Assembly (NCBI GenBank): GCA_020650975.1
Contig: JAIPMN010001272.1
Coordinates: 4,233 to 68,232 of the forward strand
DNA: 64,000 nt
Direction: 5' to 3'
DNA from: Apostichopus californicus
Taxonomy: Eukaryota > Echinodermata > Holothuroidea > Aspidochirotida > Stichopodidae
Part shown: piece after piece, positions 10,575-23,239 of the stretch
How the letters are laid out: each line of letters opens with the position of its first letter
Numbering within the stretch: position 1 is the stretch's first letter
Notes under the pieces: generated by a model
Database searches by the model: none
The model's input: only the letters and a program-made list of their open reading frames with translations
Told to the model about the DNA's origin: nothing
Position numbers and translations under genes: made by a program

Positions 10575-13500
10575 TACTAAAAAAATATATAATAGTACTT
10601 ATATAGCGCGTTCATCAGCAACGCTGCTCGAAGCGCTTTACAGGAATTTAAACAATTAATATACAGGAAACATGTCAAATACAGGAAACATTATAAAACG
10701 AAATAGTACAAAAATATCGCCTGAAAGGTAAACACCATAGAACCTTTAATAGGATAGAAAAATACATTAAAGCTACTGTAAAGTTCAAACATCAAAGGCA
10801 ATTCTAAAATAATGTTTTCGGCGATGAAACTGGCAAGGCTTGCGCAGGTACGTAATGAATTCGGCAAGGCATTCCATAGCTTGGGCGAACATACTGAAAA
10901 TGCCTTGTCCCCAGTTTTTTCTTTGTTCTCATTTCTTGAAGCAGTCCCTGTGATGACGCGCGTAATGATCGGCTGGGAACATAGGGTGCCAGGAGATCGC
11001 CGATGTAGTCGGGCGAGGCCATGTAGAGCTTATGTTAGAAGATTGATTTTGTACTTGACCTCGGTACTCTACTGGAAGCCAATGTAAAGACCTGAGAATC
11101 GGCGTTATATGGTCTCTCCTCTTCACTATACAAACTACTGGAGCAGCGCTGTTCTGGACTTAACGAGTGGCGTATCCCGGTAACCCGATCAGGAGGCTGT
11201 TGACATAATCATTGAGACACTTCGTGGAACATGTGTCGTGCCTATTTCTTCTTACGGTTGCTTCAGCAATGATTAGAAACTCTTGTCTTCCCATTGTTCA
11301 GTTTGAGGTGATTGTCTGCTATCCATTCGCGCATATCCAAAATCGCATCCTCCAAACAACTGAAAGTAACATCAGCATCTCGTGGGTCACATGACACATA
11401 ACTGTGTGTCATCGGTATACATGTGCATATTGATACGATGTTTCTCCGCGATTAAAAATAATGGAGATGTATAGAGTGGGTACAAATATAGTCCCAATAC
11501 AGAACCCTGAGGGAGGCCGGTCACGAGATCCTTCACAGATGAAGTATTGCCGTTTATATTCACTGACTGCGTGCAGTGCTTGAGATAGAATGTCATCCAG
11601 AAATGTGCAGATCCCGTAACTGCGATGGATTCGGTGAGACGATGTAATAACAGGTCATTGGTCACAGTGTGAAATGCTGCACTCTGATCTAACGTTACTA
11701 GTGTCACATCGGTATGTGAACAATAAATAAAGGCACAAAGAAGTAGTTGAATTTAACAGAGTATATTATATCTTCACTTGGCTTGATATCTGCTACTGAA
11801 TACAAATGCTGAAAGTTGCATCTGATATACTCTTTTACCATGGATTACAAGAGGATAGGACAGGATGTTACTCTGTCCACATGTTTAGTTTACTTCATAA
11901 ACAGTGGTTAGGCTAATGAGACAATGACCACACATCCTGCTGAAGATTATATACTATTAGGTGCACAAACAGGTGTAGGGTTTCTGTTGTAGAAAGTTAC
12001 ACTGGAGGCCACAGTGTGGGTCATCTCATGGAACTAAGTTGGAGGTTTCTGGGAGGTGTGATGTAACAATTTCCTGTCTGTGCTACTAGCTAAGATATTG
12101 TAAATATGTTCCTAGGGTAAGGGGAAGGTGAGATAACAGTAAAATGCTCTGTGTTATACTAGGAACACGTAGTGGTTATTTATCTTCGCACATTGTAAGT
12201 CATTCGTTATTTTTACCAGCGCCGTTTCGGTACTATGTCACTTCCTATATGCAGATTGATTCTGTTGATATAAATAATTCTTTCCAGATGCTCATGTTAC
12301 TGTCCCACGACCACTTTTCGACAACTTTCGAAACATAAGGCAAATTACTGACGGGTCGGTAGTTGTTGGTGTCCCCTCGATCAAGCGTTGGTTTCTTAAT
12401 ACTTGGTGATACTGACGCACACTTTAGCACTTGTGGTACACATGATGATGTCAAGGATGTATTAAAGAGGTGAGTAAGAAATGGCAATAGGACATCGAGC
12501 AATTCTTTCAACATAGATGTAGGCATCGGGTCTACTTTGCTCGACTTAGAATTACCGGACATAATGACTTTTCTCATCTCTTCTTCCCTGGTTGATTGAA
12601 ACGGAGACAATGGGAATAGCACCATCTGGCACCATAGTCTCTGTTTGTATCTTCACTGGAACGAATTCCTGATGAATATTTCTAATCTTAGTTTGGTCTC
12701 TCCTCCAGTAGAGGGGAGGATTTGGTCCTTCTTATTATGATTCAGCGTTAATAATTCTCAAGAGTTTCTTCTGATCACCCGCATTTGCTTCAATTTCAGT
12801 CCGATAATATTCCGATTTGACATTTCTACATAAGTTATTGTACTCGTTTTTGAGATACCGCAGGAATTCCAGATCCACAGTGAGGTCAGTGTTCTTCCAG
12901 CGTCGCTCCGCTTGGCGACACTTCCGGCGAGCTTCAGCAATATCGTTTGTGAACCATGGATAATGTTCCCTAATTATCACCCCTTATTATATATTGACAT
13001 GAGCATGAATGTCGAGTGCATCAGAAAAAGTAGAATTGTAAGCGCCAAGCATTTATGTAATGTTTTCTGGCGGTCACGTCACCAATACACTGTATAACAT
13101 TCTTCAGCTGTTCTATGTCAATATTCTTAATGCATCTCCGATGGACAACTCTCTTCGACCCAGCTGGTTTACTGACATGACAGGTGACAATTACAGGGTA
13201 ATGATCTGATAAAGAGGGTGGTTCGTAAGTCCAGTGTGTGACCTTTGACATGAGTTGCTCCCGAGATATGTTGGATCAAATTCAGCCGAAACAGGAGATC
13301 CCTGAACTTTACTGCGTCGGAATTGCTCTGTTAATCCATATTTCATTTCGTCTATACATAAGAACAATAGAACAAAGTGGTAAAGTATTAACAGGACACT
13401 AGAAAAACAAAAGTAGTTCATCTAGCTAGCGACCAAATGAAAATTTAAGTCAGCGAGTATTAATAATTTTACTCACGTTGCCAAACGATTATCAATAAGC

Positions 13501-14170
13501 TCTTGGAATTCATCCCAAAACAATGGCTGACTATGCTTTCCCCCTGTTGGCGGCCGATAAGCGACAGCCAATCGTAGAGTCATTGCGAGATGTTAAAACA
13601 GTTTCGTAAAATTTAAATGATGAAGCGCTCTGTTTGATACACTTCAGTCATGTTCTATAAACAACCGCCACACCGCCCCTCTACTTGATGACCTTGGAAC
13701 ATGCTATAACTTGTATCCATTTGGTGTCAGTTCATTACAAATTACATTGTCACTTTCTCCCGTTAACCATGTTTCTGTTATACATAAGACGTCAGCAAGC
13801 TAACCTTGAATAAAGTCGGAAACTTCACTCGCCTTGTTTTTCACGGATCTGGCATTGAGATATCCAATGGTAAGTTTGCTGCAGTCCTCGTCTTTCTGAT
13901 TGAACGCGTACGATGTTCTTCATCGCATCTAGGGACCATTGTGGACCGCGGTCAGATGTAATCCTGTTATTGCTTATCCGCACACTAATTGTTACATCAC
14001 TGGGTTCGAGCAATGATCTCCTCCCTCTGTACGGCCTCAACGCAATTAATTCCTTCAATCTGTGAAATAATCGTCTCTCAATGGGCTGCCGTCTGGGCAA
14101 TAATCCTCTGATATGTTTGAGTGTATGTGCACTGTACCTTACAGACATGTATAGGCCCGGTAAAGCCACG
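10575..14170 (-). mobile_element. CR1/L2-group LINE, nearly full-length ORF2, broken
   Basis: Read on the minus strand, the parts appear in the expected order. A basic leader (RPYRGRRS) lies near 14.0 kb. The APE endonuclease starts with LNARSVKNKASEVSDFI near 13.85 kb, then ITETWLTGES and, near 13.2 kb, SLSDHYPVIVTC. A linker follows at 12.98-12.74 kb. The reverse transcriptase has NYRPVSNLPYVSKVVEK near 12.35 kb, LDQSAAFHTV near 11.68 kb, LVTGLPQGSVLG and YTDDTQL near 11.4 kb (YADD in most relatives). The C-terminal block RRDHITPILRSLHWLPVEYR lies near 11.1 kb. The 3' UTR ends with GCGCTATATAAGTACT, the kind of tail seen in CR1/L2 elements. Many frame changes and stops make it non-functional. 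The RT is interrupted by about 470 bp of foreign DNA. Confidence 0.9.
11716..12185. mobile_element. Insertion of about 470 bp inside the LINE RT domain
   Basis: LINE homology stops after HSTETALVKITNDL (minus strand, near 12190) and resumes at HTDVTLVTLDQSAAF (near 11715). Only a handful of codons should separate these motifs. The intervening DNA has no RT similarity and no open frame of note. Its two ends both contain ATAAATAA in opposite orientation, but I could not define convincing inverted repeats or a target duplication. It is probably a small non-autonomous element younger than the LINE. Confidence 0.55.
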
Positions 14171-14350
14171 TGTAGGCTCGGTAGTAAAGTGTTGGCCTAC
14201 GTGATCACAGCTACAGATTGCAAAATATATAACAATATTCCAGACCACTAGGACTATTTTCCGAAAAAAAATTAGTGACAAAGATATCCTCGGACAGTCA
14301 CAAAACATGCGAACTAGCTCCATTTCCCATGAAATTTGGTAATAATTTAT
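14170..14350. other. Spacer between LINE and tandem array
   Basis: This may include the 5' end of the LINE, whose exact start I cannot place. Nothing else is recognisable. Confidence 0.3.
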
Positions 14351-15640
14351 GAAAACATATAGTTCATCGGGGCAGGCTTCAAAAAGTGCTTAAAAAACGA
14401 CTTTCGTTGCACATATTAAGTACCAAGGTTTGTTGGTTGCAAGTTGTACAGGGATGTCCTGGGAACATTTTTCGCGATGTTGGATGATTGGAGAGGTGTT
14501 ATTTTTAGAGTAAACAACAAACAAATGACATCACTCTTATACGATGTACGACAATTACAACAAAGCAGTTCGCCTTGTCACAACAACATAAAAATGGCAT
14601 TTAAATGCATTTGAACTTATTAGAACCAAGATGTTTTTGTTGACAGGTATAGAGGGATGTCCTGAGATTAGCTTAGAATTTGTTGGATGCTTGGAGTGAT
14701 GTTATCTTGCGGGTAAACAACAAATTACCTCACTATGAAGTGTGGGCTAAATTAAAAATCAGCAACGACTATTCACGGCAACATGATCATAGTTTTGAAA
14801 TGTTACTAAACCTATTTAAAACCGAGGTTTGTTGGTTGGATGATGTGAAAAAATGTCCTAAGAATACCTCAAGAGTTGTTGGATGCTAAAATAATACATA
14901 TGACGTCATAGTCCATCAGGGAAGGCTTGAAAAAGTGCTTAAAAAACGACTTTCGTTGCACATATTTAGTACGAAGGTTTGTTGGTTGGAAGTTGTAGAG
15001 GGATGTCCTGGGAATATTTTTCGCGATGTGGGATGTTTGTAGAGGTGGTATCTTTCGAGTAAACAACAAACAAATGACGTCACTCTTATACGGTGTACGA
15101 CAACTACAACAAAGCAGTTTCTTGTAACAGCAACATAAACGACATAATTTAAATGTTCTTGCACTTATTTAGAAACAGGATGTGTTGGTTGAAAGTAATG
15201 GAGGGATATATAGTTGTTGGGTGCTAGGAGAGGTGTTATTTTACGAGTACCCAATATACATATGACGTCACTCTTGTACGATAATGAAAATAGAGCAGTT
15301 TCTTGGCACAGCAAGATGATAACATAATTTAAATGTTCTTGCACTAACAGTATTTACGACCAGGTAATGTTGGTTGAACGCTATATAGGAACGTCTGAAG
15401 AACATTTTAACAGCTGTTGGGTGGTAGGAGAGTTGTTATGTAAAGAGTTAACAATAAAGAAATAACGTCATTTTTATACGTTGTACTGTACGACAACAGA
15501 GCAGTTCCTTGTTACAGCAAGATGATAAAATAATTCAACACAGTATTAAGAACCAGGATGTGTTGGCTGAAGTAATAGAGGAATGTCCGAAAAATATTTT
15601 AAGAGTTGTTTGATTCTTAAAGCAGTGTTATTTTCGAAAA
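14350..15640. repeat. Tandem array of about seven 150-206-bp monomers with CRE-like sites
   Basis: A GTTGGTTG motif (or close variant) recurs at about 14432, 14640, 14830, 14981, 15184, 15369 and 15561. Most monomers then show AGAGGGATGTCC, a GTTGGATG-like block, GAGTAAACAACAAA, an ATGACGTCACTC-like block and ACAAAGCAGTTTCTTG. There is also higher-order structure: 14358-14520 is repeated nearly unchanged at 14921-15085 (GTGCTTAAAAAACGACTTTC in both). Several monomers hold the CRE/ATF palindrome TGACGTCA or a one-base variant. Unit divergence suggests an old array with one more recent block duplication. Confidence 0.82.
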
Positions 15641-18410
15641 CACGAAATTTATGTTGTGTTATACATAATTTGAATAAATACATTTTTAAACACTGTCCGT
15701 CTCCTGAAGTCTGCCTCGAGACTGAAATTTTACAAGTACCACTTTCCCATGAGAGTAGGACCGAATGACAACTTGAAAAGGCGTAACGCTCACACAAAAA
15801 TAAACATAAGGAAAAATAGTAAGTTTACTATGCACATGAATCTTGTATTAAAAACCATTGGGGTCACTTAAACTTCAAGAAAAATTGAAATGATATAAAT
15901 GGGTAACTTACAGATCTTATCAGAGCTGTTACGTCTAACAAGAAATCCACAAAACTTATTAGAAAATAAAATGCTTAAAAGTCCTAAGGAAATAAGAACA
16001 CAGTCGCGGCGCGGGTCGACCAAATACAAAGTCGCGAAATATAATTGCTTCCTGGGTTACTTCCGGGCAGGTTGACCCTGTTGGGCGACGTCTCTGAGGT
16101 AGGTTGGCTCTCTGGACGGCTCTAGACCAGCTTGCTCTTCACTCCCTGGTATCTGGTATCCATTGACCTATCAGCTGTCAATTAAGTTACTGAATAATTA
16201 CCAGACACATTACTTAACCCGAATCTAAACTTATAAATGGGTCTGATCAGTGTCCTTAAATAAATTTGTAGATGCACATCCGTGACCAAGAATATTCCTA
16301 CCAAAACAAAATAGCTATTATACTGTCTATTTCTCCCACAGTTCTCAAAAGTGATAGAGGCTTGTAGCCAGTACATGTATTCCTAGAAAACAAGGACCAC
16401 ACAAAACAATTACTATGTTTAAAAAAGACAAAGGTCACACAGACCTGATCACAAACTGTTGCCCTGTAGTAGTAGCGAAAAAGTGAAACTTTAGGGAACT
16501 CCTCAATCTACCAAAGTAAGTTATTAATTGTCAAATGAATAAAACAAAATAAGAACAAGAAAGGAAAAGATCAAATGAATAAAACAAACTTGGAAAATGA
16601 AAGAAAATTATCAACATAAACAACAACAAAACATTAACCAGGTGATGCTTTGGTTACACAAACAATCCTTTCTGAGTTATATGACTTCCTCGTCACTGTC
16701 AACATCACCAACACCCAAAGCAACTTGCTTAGGAACAAGTAGTCTTCCTCTGTTATGTGCAAACAGAATGCCTTCGGCAATACGATTTTCATCCTTTCAT
16801 CACATCTCTATTCAGCAGCTTCTTTGAGCCGTTTTCAGCATCTCGTGTCAGATACTAAGACAGCTGTTCTGTCTGCCCGCTACCAGATCTTCTTCCTTTC
16901 GAAAACTTGAATCCTGATTTTCCACAAGTTTTTTTGTGCCAGAGAAATCTCTGGAGAGGAAGCACCGCAAATATCCTTTTCTTTGGCACCGATGGGCCTG
17001 CACTTTCATCTGCAACAAATAAAAACCAAATTTGTTTGGTTGATACAGTATTTTATATTGTCTTGTCGATGACATTGTGGTTCACATTAATTGTCTACAC
17101 TGGAACTCAACTGACTAAAAAGCCATCTGATACTCCATTTTTTTCAGTGTAAGCCTGGAGCCATGAGCTTGGTAGGGCACAGTTACAAACCCACACACTA
17201 CAAAGGTTTGAGAAGACATGCAACCCTACTTGACAGGATTCCCCATACTAAAAGAAGGCCTCACCATACATGCATCAAAGTTAAATAAACCAAGCAAGAT
17301 GCTTTGATATAAAATATTTTATTCCAAATTTTTAAAGAGCTGTAATAAGACTATAGGTGCTACTAAATCGAGTGCCATGCTGATGCTAAATAGCTTGAAA
17401 CTTACAAATGCCAACTCGCTTTGTTAGGTTTACAAAATACAAGAAGGGATCTGAGACTATGCAATACTGTAGCATTGCCTAGGCCTATATACTTAGTGGC
17501 CTGTATATAAGCTACATTACACGCTACATTTGTTCGTGTGTGTGCCAGTACTACCAGCAGCCATAGAAACATGCCCTGGGCTTAGTGAGGCCCTGTTTTG
17601 ACAAATTAATCCAAGACTCGAGGCTAGACCATAGGCCTAGGCCGACATTCAATATTGATAGGCCTAACGTTAGTCTGTCTATCTAACCTACACTGGTTTT
17701 GATTTCATTTCTTTGTTTCATGACAACTAAAACATGAAATAAATGGTATCATAAAATAACAGATACCAGTATATAGTAGCTGTCGATCTATCCTTCATGG
17801 GTGCTACTTAAATCACTTCTAGTCTAAGGCAAACTAGTAGTATGGTATCGAAGAGCCTTGTCCTAAATTTTCATAGTTGGCATTCGTATCACTTGAGGAA
17901 GTTATGTGTACTTTCTTGTCACAGTAAAGCTCTTACATGAGTATTAGTAACAGGCCTAGAATTACCTTCATCGTTCGTGTATTGAATCATGGAAGCACCT
18001 TCTAGGCATGGAAATTTGCCACCTTCAATGCTGCTTCATATCTCGGCAAATTTGACGTCGGTTTGCCAACTGTTGCCTGTAAATTTCGTTAGACTTTCAG
18101 CCCATCGTTCTCTTGTTATGCAGTACGTTATGCAGACGAATTGTAAACACGTACAAACGTTACATAAACATATTCTGTGCATACATCACGCCGAGCCGAG
18201 CAGATTCTGCATCAGCTGACATATCACATGATACACAATAAGGATTTTGATTAACCGGTGTGAAGTAAGATACTTATTCCTCGTTCGACATTCGCGAATG
18301 AGTAACTGCTATTCAGTTACTTATTCGACAATGGTATTGACGTAACACCTATGGCAAGACGAAAGCTTTCTTACAAGATGTTCAACATTTGGTCGTGGAA
18401 AGAGGTTTAT
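15640..18410. other. Mostly unassigned DNA
   Basis: I found no confident gene. A minus-strand stretch at 16.69-17.02 kb follows an AG acceptor-like site and reads DESAGPSVPKKRIFAVLPLQ for one short exon-length segment, but has no recognisable family. TAGGCCTA palindromes are frequent around 17.48-17.67 kb. A GC-rich patch near 16.0-16.1 kb has no identifiable source. Confidence 0.35.
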
Positions 18411-18412
18411 CT

Positions 18413-19012
18413 ATGGGTCATATGAACTGTAATGATAATGTACAAAGGTACCATTATGCGTCTTGCCCGGTCCAAACAGTTGTTGACCAATTAAAGTGAC
18501 CATTAAACCAACACTTTTTTAAATGAATATAACTGGACCACGAGAAAGCTTTGGGCCCTAAGCCTTGCAGCACGCCTTGGATCACAAAACCGATGGGTCA
18601 TATCAACTCTAAGGACATTGTAGAAGAGTAACATAATGCGTCTTGCCCGGTACAAAGAGTGTTTGACCAATTTAAATGACCACTAAATCATTACTTCTTT
18701 AATGATTGTAACGGGACCACGAAAAAGCTTTGGGCGCTAATTCATGCAGCACGCCTTGGACCACCCAACCAATGGGTCATATGAACTCTTAATGACAATG
18801 TAGATGGGTACTATGATGCGTCTTGCCCGGTCCAAAGATTGCTTGACCAATTTAAAAGATCACTATATCATTACTTCTTTTAAGGGTGTAACGGGACCAC
18901 GAAAAAGCTTCGGGCCCTAAGCCATGCAGCACGCCTTGGGTCACCAAACCGATGGGTAACATGAACTGTAAGGACATTGTATAAGAGTACCATCATGCGT
19001 CTTGCCCGGTAC
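18413..19012. repeat. 180-bp satellite, about 3.3 copies
   Basis: The marker TGCGTCTTGCCCGGT occurs at 18457, 18637, 18817 and 18996, giving periods of 180, 180 and 179 bp. Other conserved blocks are ATGGGTCATATGAACT, CGGGACCACGAAAAAGCTT and GCAGCACGCCTTGG. The copies differ by scattered substitutions. The unit is close to nucleosome-repeat length, as in many satellites. Confidence 0.92.
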
Positions 19013-19281
19013 TTCATAAGCAGTTATACATACGTTCCATATGGTTTTATGCTTCAAACAATATTTGGAAGAAAACGTCTTTACCCTTAATGCATTTCTA
19101 TGCCCTTTTCATCCTCTCCCTGAGGCGAGGCTGGCAAATTGTAGGAGAAGGCATAACCACTAGGTGATGTTTTAATTTTGTTATTAGCATATTTCATCAG
19201 GAAGTCCATGTGCTTTCTCTCAATTCTGAACTTATCACTTCATTTAGTTTTCCATTAGTCTTAAACAGAAGTTGGAAATAA

Positions 19282-19758
19282 TCATAATGAAACAAAGTCA
19301 AAAGTATATGCATCAACAGACAGCCATGTAACAACATGACAACAGCTATTCCCTATAAAAGATAATACAGGGATTCTTATAGTAGGCATGATAGTTTGGA
19401 TATGAAAGGAAGGCGAAGTAACAGTCCATGATGAACTCCCTTTACTTGACAAATTTCTTTTTGTTTGGGTCTTATAAAAGTGTATTGTTTTTATTCCCTT
19501 TTTCTGATGAGTGACAAACAACTCACTACCTAAAATAAGTATCCCGCTTGGAAGGTATTGGTAGTAGGATGAGATGTCTATTCTGAAAAGCAGTTGAAAG
19601 AAATAACTTACATAGGAATTCCCGATGTCTGAGCGAGACAGGGATGCAGTTGGACCATAGTTCTTGCAACCTGGGTGTACTGCTCCTTGAATGGACTGGT
19701 CCATATGATAATGGTATTCCCCATTTGTTGGATAGTTATTGTAAGATTTGACAATCAC
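19282..19758 (-). CDS. Hypothetical 158-residue open frame
   Basis: This is one of the longer uninterrupted frames in the window outside the elements. It lies downstream of, and on the same strand as, the decayed copy 1 of the C2H2/TNP2-like family. A stretch reading YQYLPSGILILGSEL weakly resembles the YxxGMxxxxG segment I remember from C-terminal regions of that family, so it may be an extension of copy 1. The remainder has no recognised motif. Could equally be chance. Confidence 0.3.
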   Translation of the reverse strand: MIVKSYNNYPTNGEYHYHMDQSIQGAVHPGCKNYGPTASLSRSDIGNSYVSYFFQLLFRIDISSYYQYLPSGILILGSELFVTHQKKGIKTIHFYKTQTKRNLSSKGSSSWTVTSPSFHIQTIMPTIRIPVLSFIGNSCCHVVTWLSVDAYTFDFVSL

Positions 19759-20228
19759 ATTGTAGGCAGCTTAGCTACGTGTTATTGTACAAATTTACAG
19801 TCACGTATTAAAGCTATAGTGAAGGCAGGTTAGTCAGGATATAAGGACCACATGTTGAGTCTTCTCCTGCCTAGACCTATACATAAATACTGTTAAGAGA
19901 GTTGTCCTGAGATGAAGCCAGATGAAGGGTGTGGCAATGGTGCTGTATTTATACCTTAAGAAAGCCCGAAGAGGTACGTTGTCTACATTATACCTTTGCC
20001 AAATGTCAATTTGGTTACGTAATTTAGAAATTCTTTAGGACATATATATAGCCAGTAACCTGAAAGGCATGTTTAAGACATGGGCATCATAACGACACAT
20101 TTATTGGTGCATTTGTATTATTGGTGTCATTTGTGGGTTTAATTGAAGGTTTAATAGTAACACTGATATATACTTAAGGATTTAGTGATTGAATGAGGTT
20201 CTATATATATCCTTATTTATAGTTTGTA

Positions 20229-22045
20229 TTAGTGAATTGCAGTATATATTTTAGCGATTGGCGGAGAGTATTTGCGGGTTGCGGATGCGAATAAATGCTT
20301 AACACTCAATACTCCTGACGCGGACTTCCCCAGAAACGGTTGCAACAGCTTTTTGGCTGTTTTTATATAACTATGCCTAGCTTGAAAGCGAAAAGTTGTA
20401 CATTGAGCCATCTGCTTCGCATAATGTGTCAGATAATGCATTTTTGGGGCCAGTCTTGCTTGAGGGAAACAGGACTTATACAAGTCAAGGAAATCGTGAA
20501 CTATACCACTCAGGTAGCAAATAGACTGCCCATTTTGCTTTGCAGCAAAAGCAACATCTACAACCGATGCTTTGCTTATCAACAGTTGCCAGTATTTCTT
20601 ACCCTCAGGTATTTTATATCCCACTATCAGGAGAATAAGTCTCATAAAACACCACGTCTGTGCAGCAGACTGTTTCACAGATATGCATGAAGAACTCTTC
20701 GACACTTTTGAGGGCCTATTCACTTTATCTGAGCTTCGGTATTTAAAAGTCAATATTATGTGATTGATTACTTCAACATTTATCTGAGCAGATGATGCAA
20801 GAAGAGAAAGTATTTTTCCCGCCACAAGAGGGCACACACCTCTTACAAAAGGTTATGCATGTGGTCTGATGGAAGACCACCAACGACATGAAAAAAGATA
20901 ACTTATTCAGAGAAGAATTTCTTTTCACACCATAAACTTTGGCATAATAGTTATCTTGCAAAGCCCTTTCTGCATGAATTTTGTAACTTTTTCTTGATCT
21001 CTCCACATATGCTAATCTTCCTGTTTCCCCAAGCTGACTGCTGAAGCACATGCAATACCGGCAAAAGGGTATGGCAATGAAACCTTCCATGAACTGCCCA
21101 AATTATCTGCAACAAGGCGGGAAATAGACCCCTTGAATTTGTACTCTCTGGTATCAATTGTGACAGCTTCAAGTCATGAACAAGAAGTTCAGATACCTTG
21201 TCTAGACCATATTTCAGAATAAACTAACTTTTGCACAGCCAAGCCACTTGGATCATGTGCAGTTGACTTCTATATACTTTGACGGAATGTTCCCCAGACT
21301 ATAGTACAAAATCCTCATTGAAAAATAAGAACTGTAAAGATATCTGTTCTTGGATAAACAATTCATTCTCTTTGAAACTTTGGCCATGAAAGAAACTAGA
21401 GAGGACCCCCACTTGCACTGTCAGTAGGTGGGTTAACAGTTTCCGAGAAACATCATTTTATGCAGAAGTCATTGAAGTATATTGAAAATAGGGATATACA
21501 TATAGGTTTCCTCTATCCCCTCTTGGTCATGACTTACAAATATATTTTTCCTGGAAAATGTTTGATCGGTTGTATTCTGAGGAAATATTACATATAACAG
21601 GGGGTAACTAATTTTCGAATGAAATCCTCGAAATTTATCAAAGCTGTTCACTAGACAAACTGTACGTTTTTTTAAGGTTTCGAAAAGTTTTCGAGTTCAG
21701 TCATACTGATTTTCAAGCAACAACCACTTTAGTTCACTCACAACACTGTTCACATGAACTTGAGGAAACTGATGTTTTTCTCTTCATTTAAGGACTAACA
21801 TCCCAACAGCATAGTCCAAAGTACGTTTTCATTCACAGAAACTGTTTCATCAGCAGGAACTGGGTAATGAAAATAATAATGATCATTTATATCATCCACA
21901 TCACTCCCTGCAGATAGTTTTTGTAGACCTTTTCTACAATAGGATCTTGTGAATGGATGAATCTGATGTGATTTACCAGGGCATTAAATCATACTGCTTG
22001 GTATTTGTGACACACTGGACAAATGTGTCATTCCAGGCATCCTTC
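20229..22045 (-). pseudogene. C2H2/TNP2-like transposase-family protein, copy 1 (decayed)
   Basis: Reading the minus strand downward, a C2H2-type finger (HICPVCHKYQ, then NHIRFIHSQ) lies at about 22.02-21.95 kb. It is followed by fragments matching the family core: LGNIPSKYIE near 21.28 kb, a DNLG block near 21.09 kb, FCRYCMCFSSQLGETGR, and YGVKRNSSLNKLSFF near 20.93 kb. The longest uninterrupted piece (20837-20229) includes RSSDKVNRPSKVSKSS, QTWCFMRLILLIVGYKIPEG and MHYLTHYAKQMAQ. The last block reads RFQARHSYIKTAKK where copy 3 has RMESKHSYFK, so the presumed catalytic E is Q. Stops and frame changes break the earlier parts. These proteins resemble TNP2/CACTA transposases fused to an N-terminal zinc finger; this copy is probably dead. 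Confidence 0.72.
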
Positions 22046-23239
22046 ACATGCATAAAACTAAAATAGCACAAAGAATTAAGCGGTTCCTTGCTACAATTTT
22101 GGATATCAGACAATGTTATCAGCAAGCAACATTATAACAACTATCATTTTTAGTTTTAACCCCATTTCCTCATTGATATTCATGGTAAGTACCAAAAACA
22201 ATTCATTATGACAGTTACTATGATAAACATTGGACATTCTTTAAGGAGTTACAGGTTCAATGGTATGAAATTAGCAACGCCCATTCATTAATCCGCCGCA
22301 ATTATCTTACATCATACTAGGTTTTTCCTATTAGAGCTGAAAATTTAACATTGCTGGTAGATTTTCAGACCTTACCCTGATATATGAACCACAACAACAT
22401 GTGTCATCTACTTCCCATAATACATCTACATGATGATTGATTTTAACAGCAGTGCCTAATTGGGTGATTGCATAATTTAAGCTAGCTGGCATAACCTATA
22501 TATGCTAGCATTGACCCATACATACATTTTTATCTGAATGCACACTGATTAATTCCTTAGCTTTGACATGCTTGTACTATACAATACAAATTGTAAGTTG
22601 TTAACGTATGCTGTATTGGCGGCAAATATGGCAGACATTCAAATAAAGTCACCTTTAGTCAAAAATTCTTAAAATGTTTTTATTACCAGGGACATTCAGT
22701 CATCTTGTGTGTTGATTTAGCATGTCTGAGAACAACATGGAAAGTAAGGTAGAAAAGTACTTTTTGAGAGCTAATATTAGTTTTATAATTTATTTTGGAC
22801 CATTTTATTTCGGGCCAATACAGATTACAGGCAGTACCTTTAAAGTCGCTACAGAAATCATTACGTATAAGTAATGTTGCTATTTTGATTTTATTTGTAT
22901 AAGGCTGTAACTCCTCAGACCTACCGCAGTCAAGAACAATAGCCTAGGGCTATGCCTATGTTACCACCATGTAGGAAATTGACATCATGAATGTTACTTC
23001 TTAAAGTAACACATGCCATGGCTTGCTCAACAACACCCACCGGTCTAGGTGCCTACCTCCACCTTCTCCTACATTCAAATGGTCCTTGACAGTTAGGCCT
23101 TGTATGCAGACCAATGAAAGATGATCACCTAGCCAATATTATACCCATGGGCAGACTTATATAGCCTAGTAGGATGCCTAGTCTAACGAGTATTAAGGGC
23201 CTCCCTTGACCCTTATTAGTGGAAGCTTCCTATCCAGCT
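22046..23239. other. AT-rich unassigned stretch
   Basis: No gene or repeat was recognised. The 5' region of copy 1 may extend into it. Confidence 0.4.

Noticed and set aside
14350-15640. CRISPR-like regular repeats
   Set aside because: Monomers are long and contiguous with no repeat-spacer structure, and the DNA is eukaryotic.
16690-17020. Possible minus-strand exon (DESAGPSVPKKRIFAVLPLQ)
   Set aside because: No family recognised, short, no convincing donor; kept only as a note in the unassigned region.
19580-19620. Very short intron-like GTAAGT...TTTTCAG on the minus strand
   Set aside because: About 29 bp is too short for an ordinary spliceosomal intron and removal gives no better protein.
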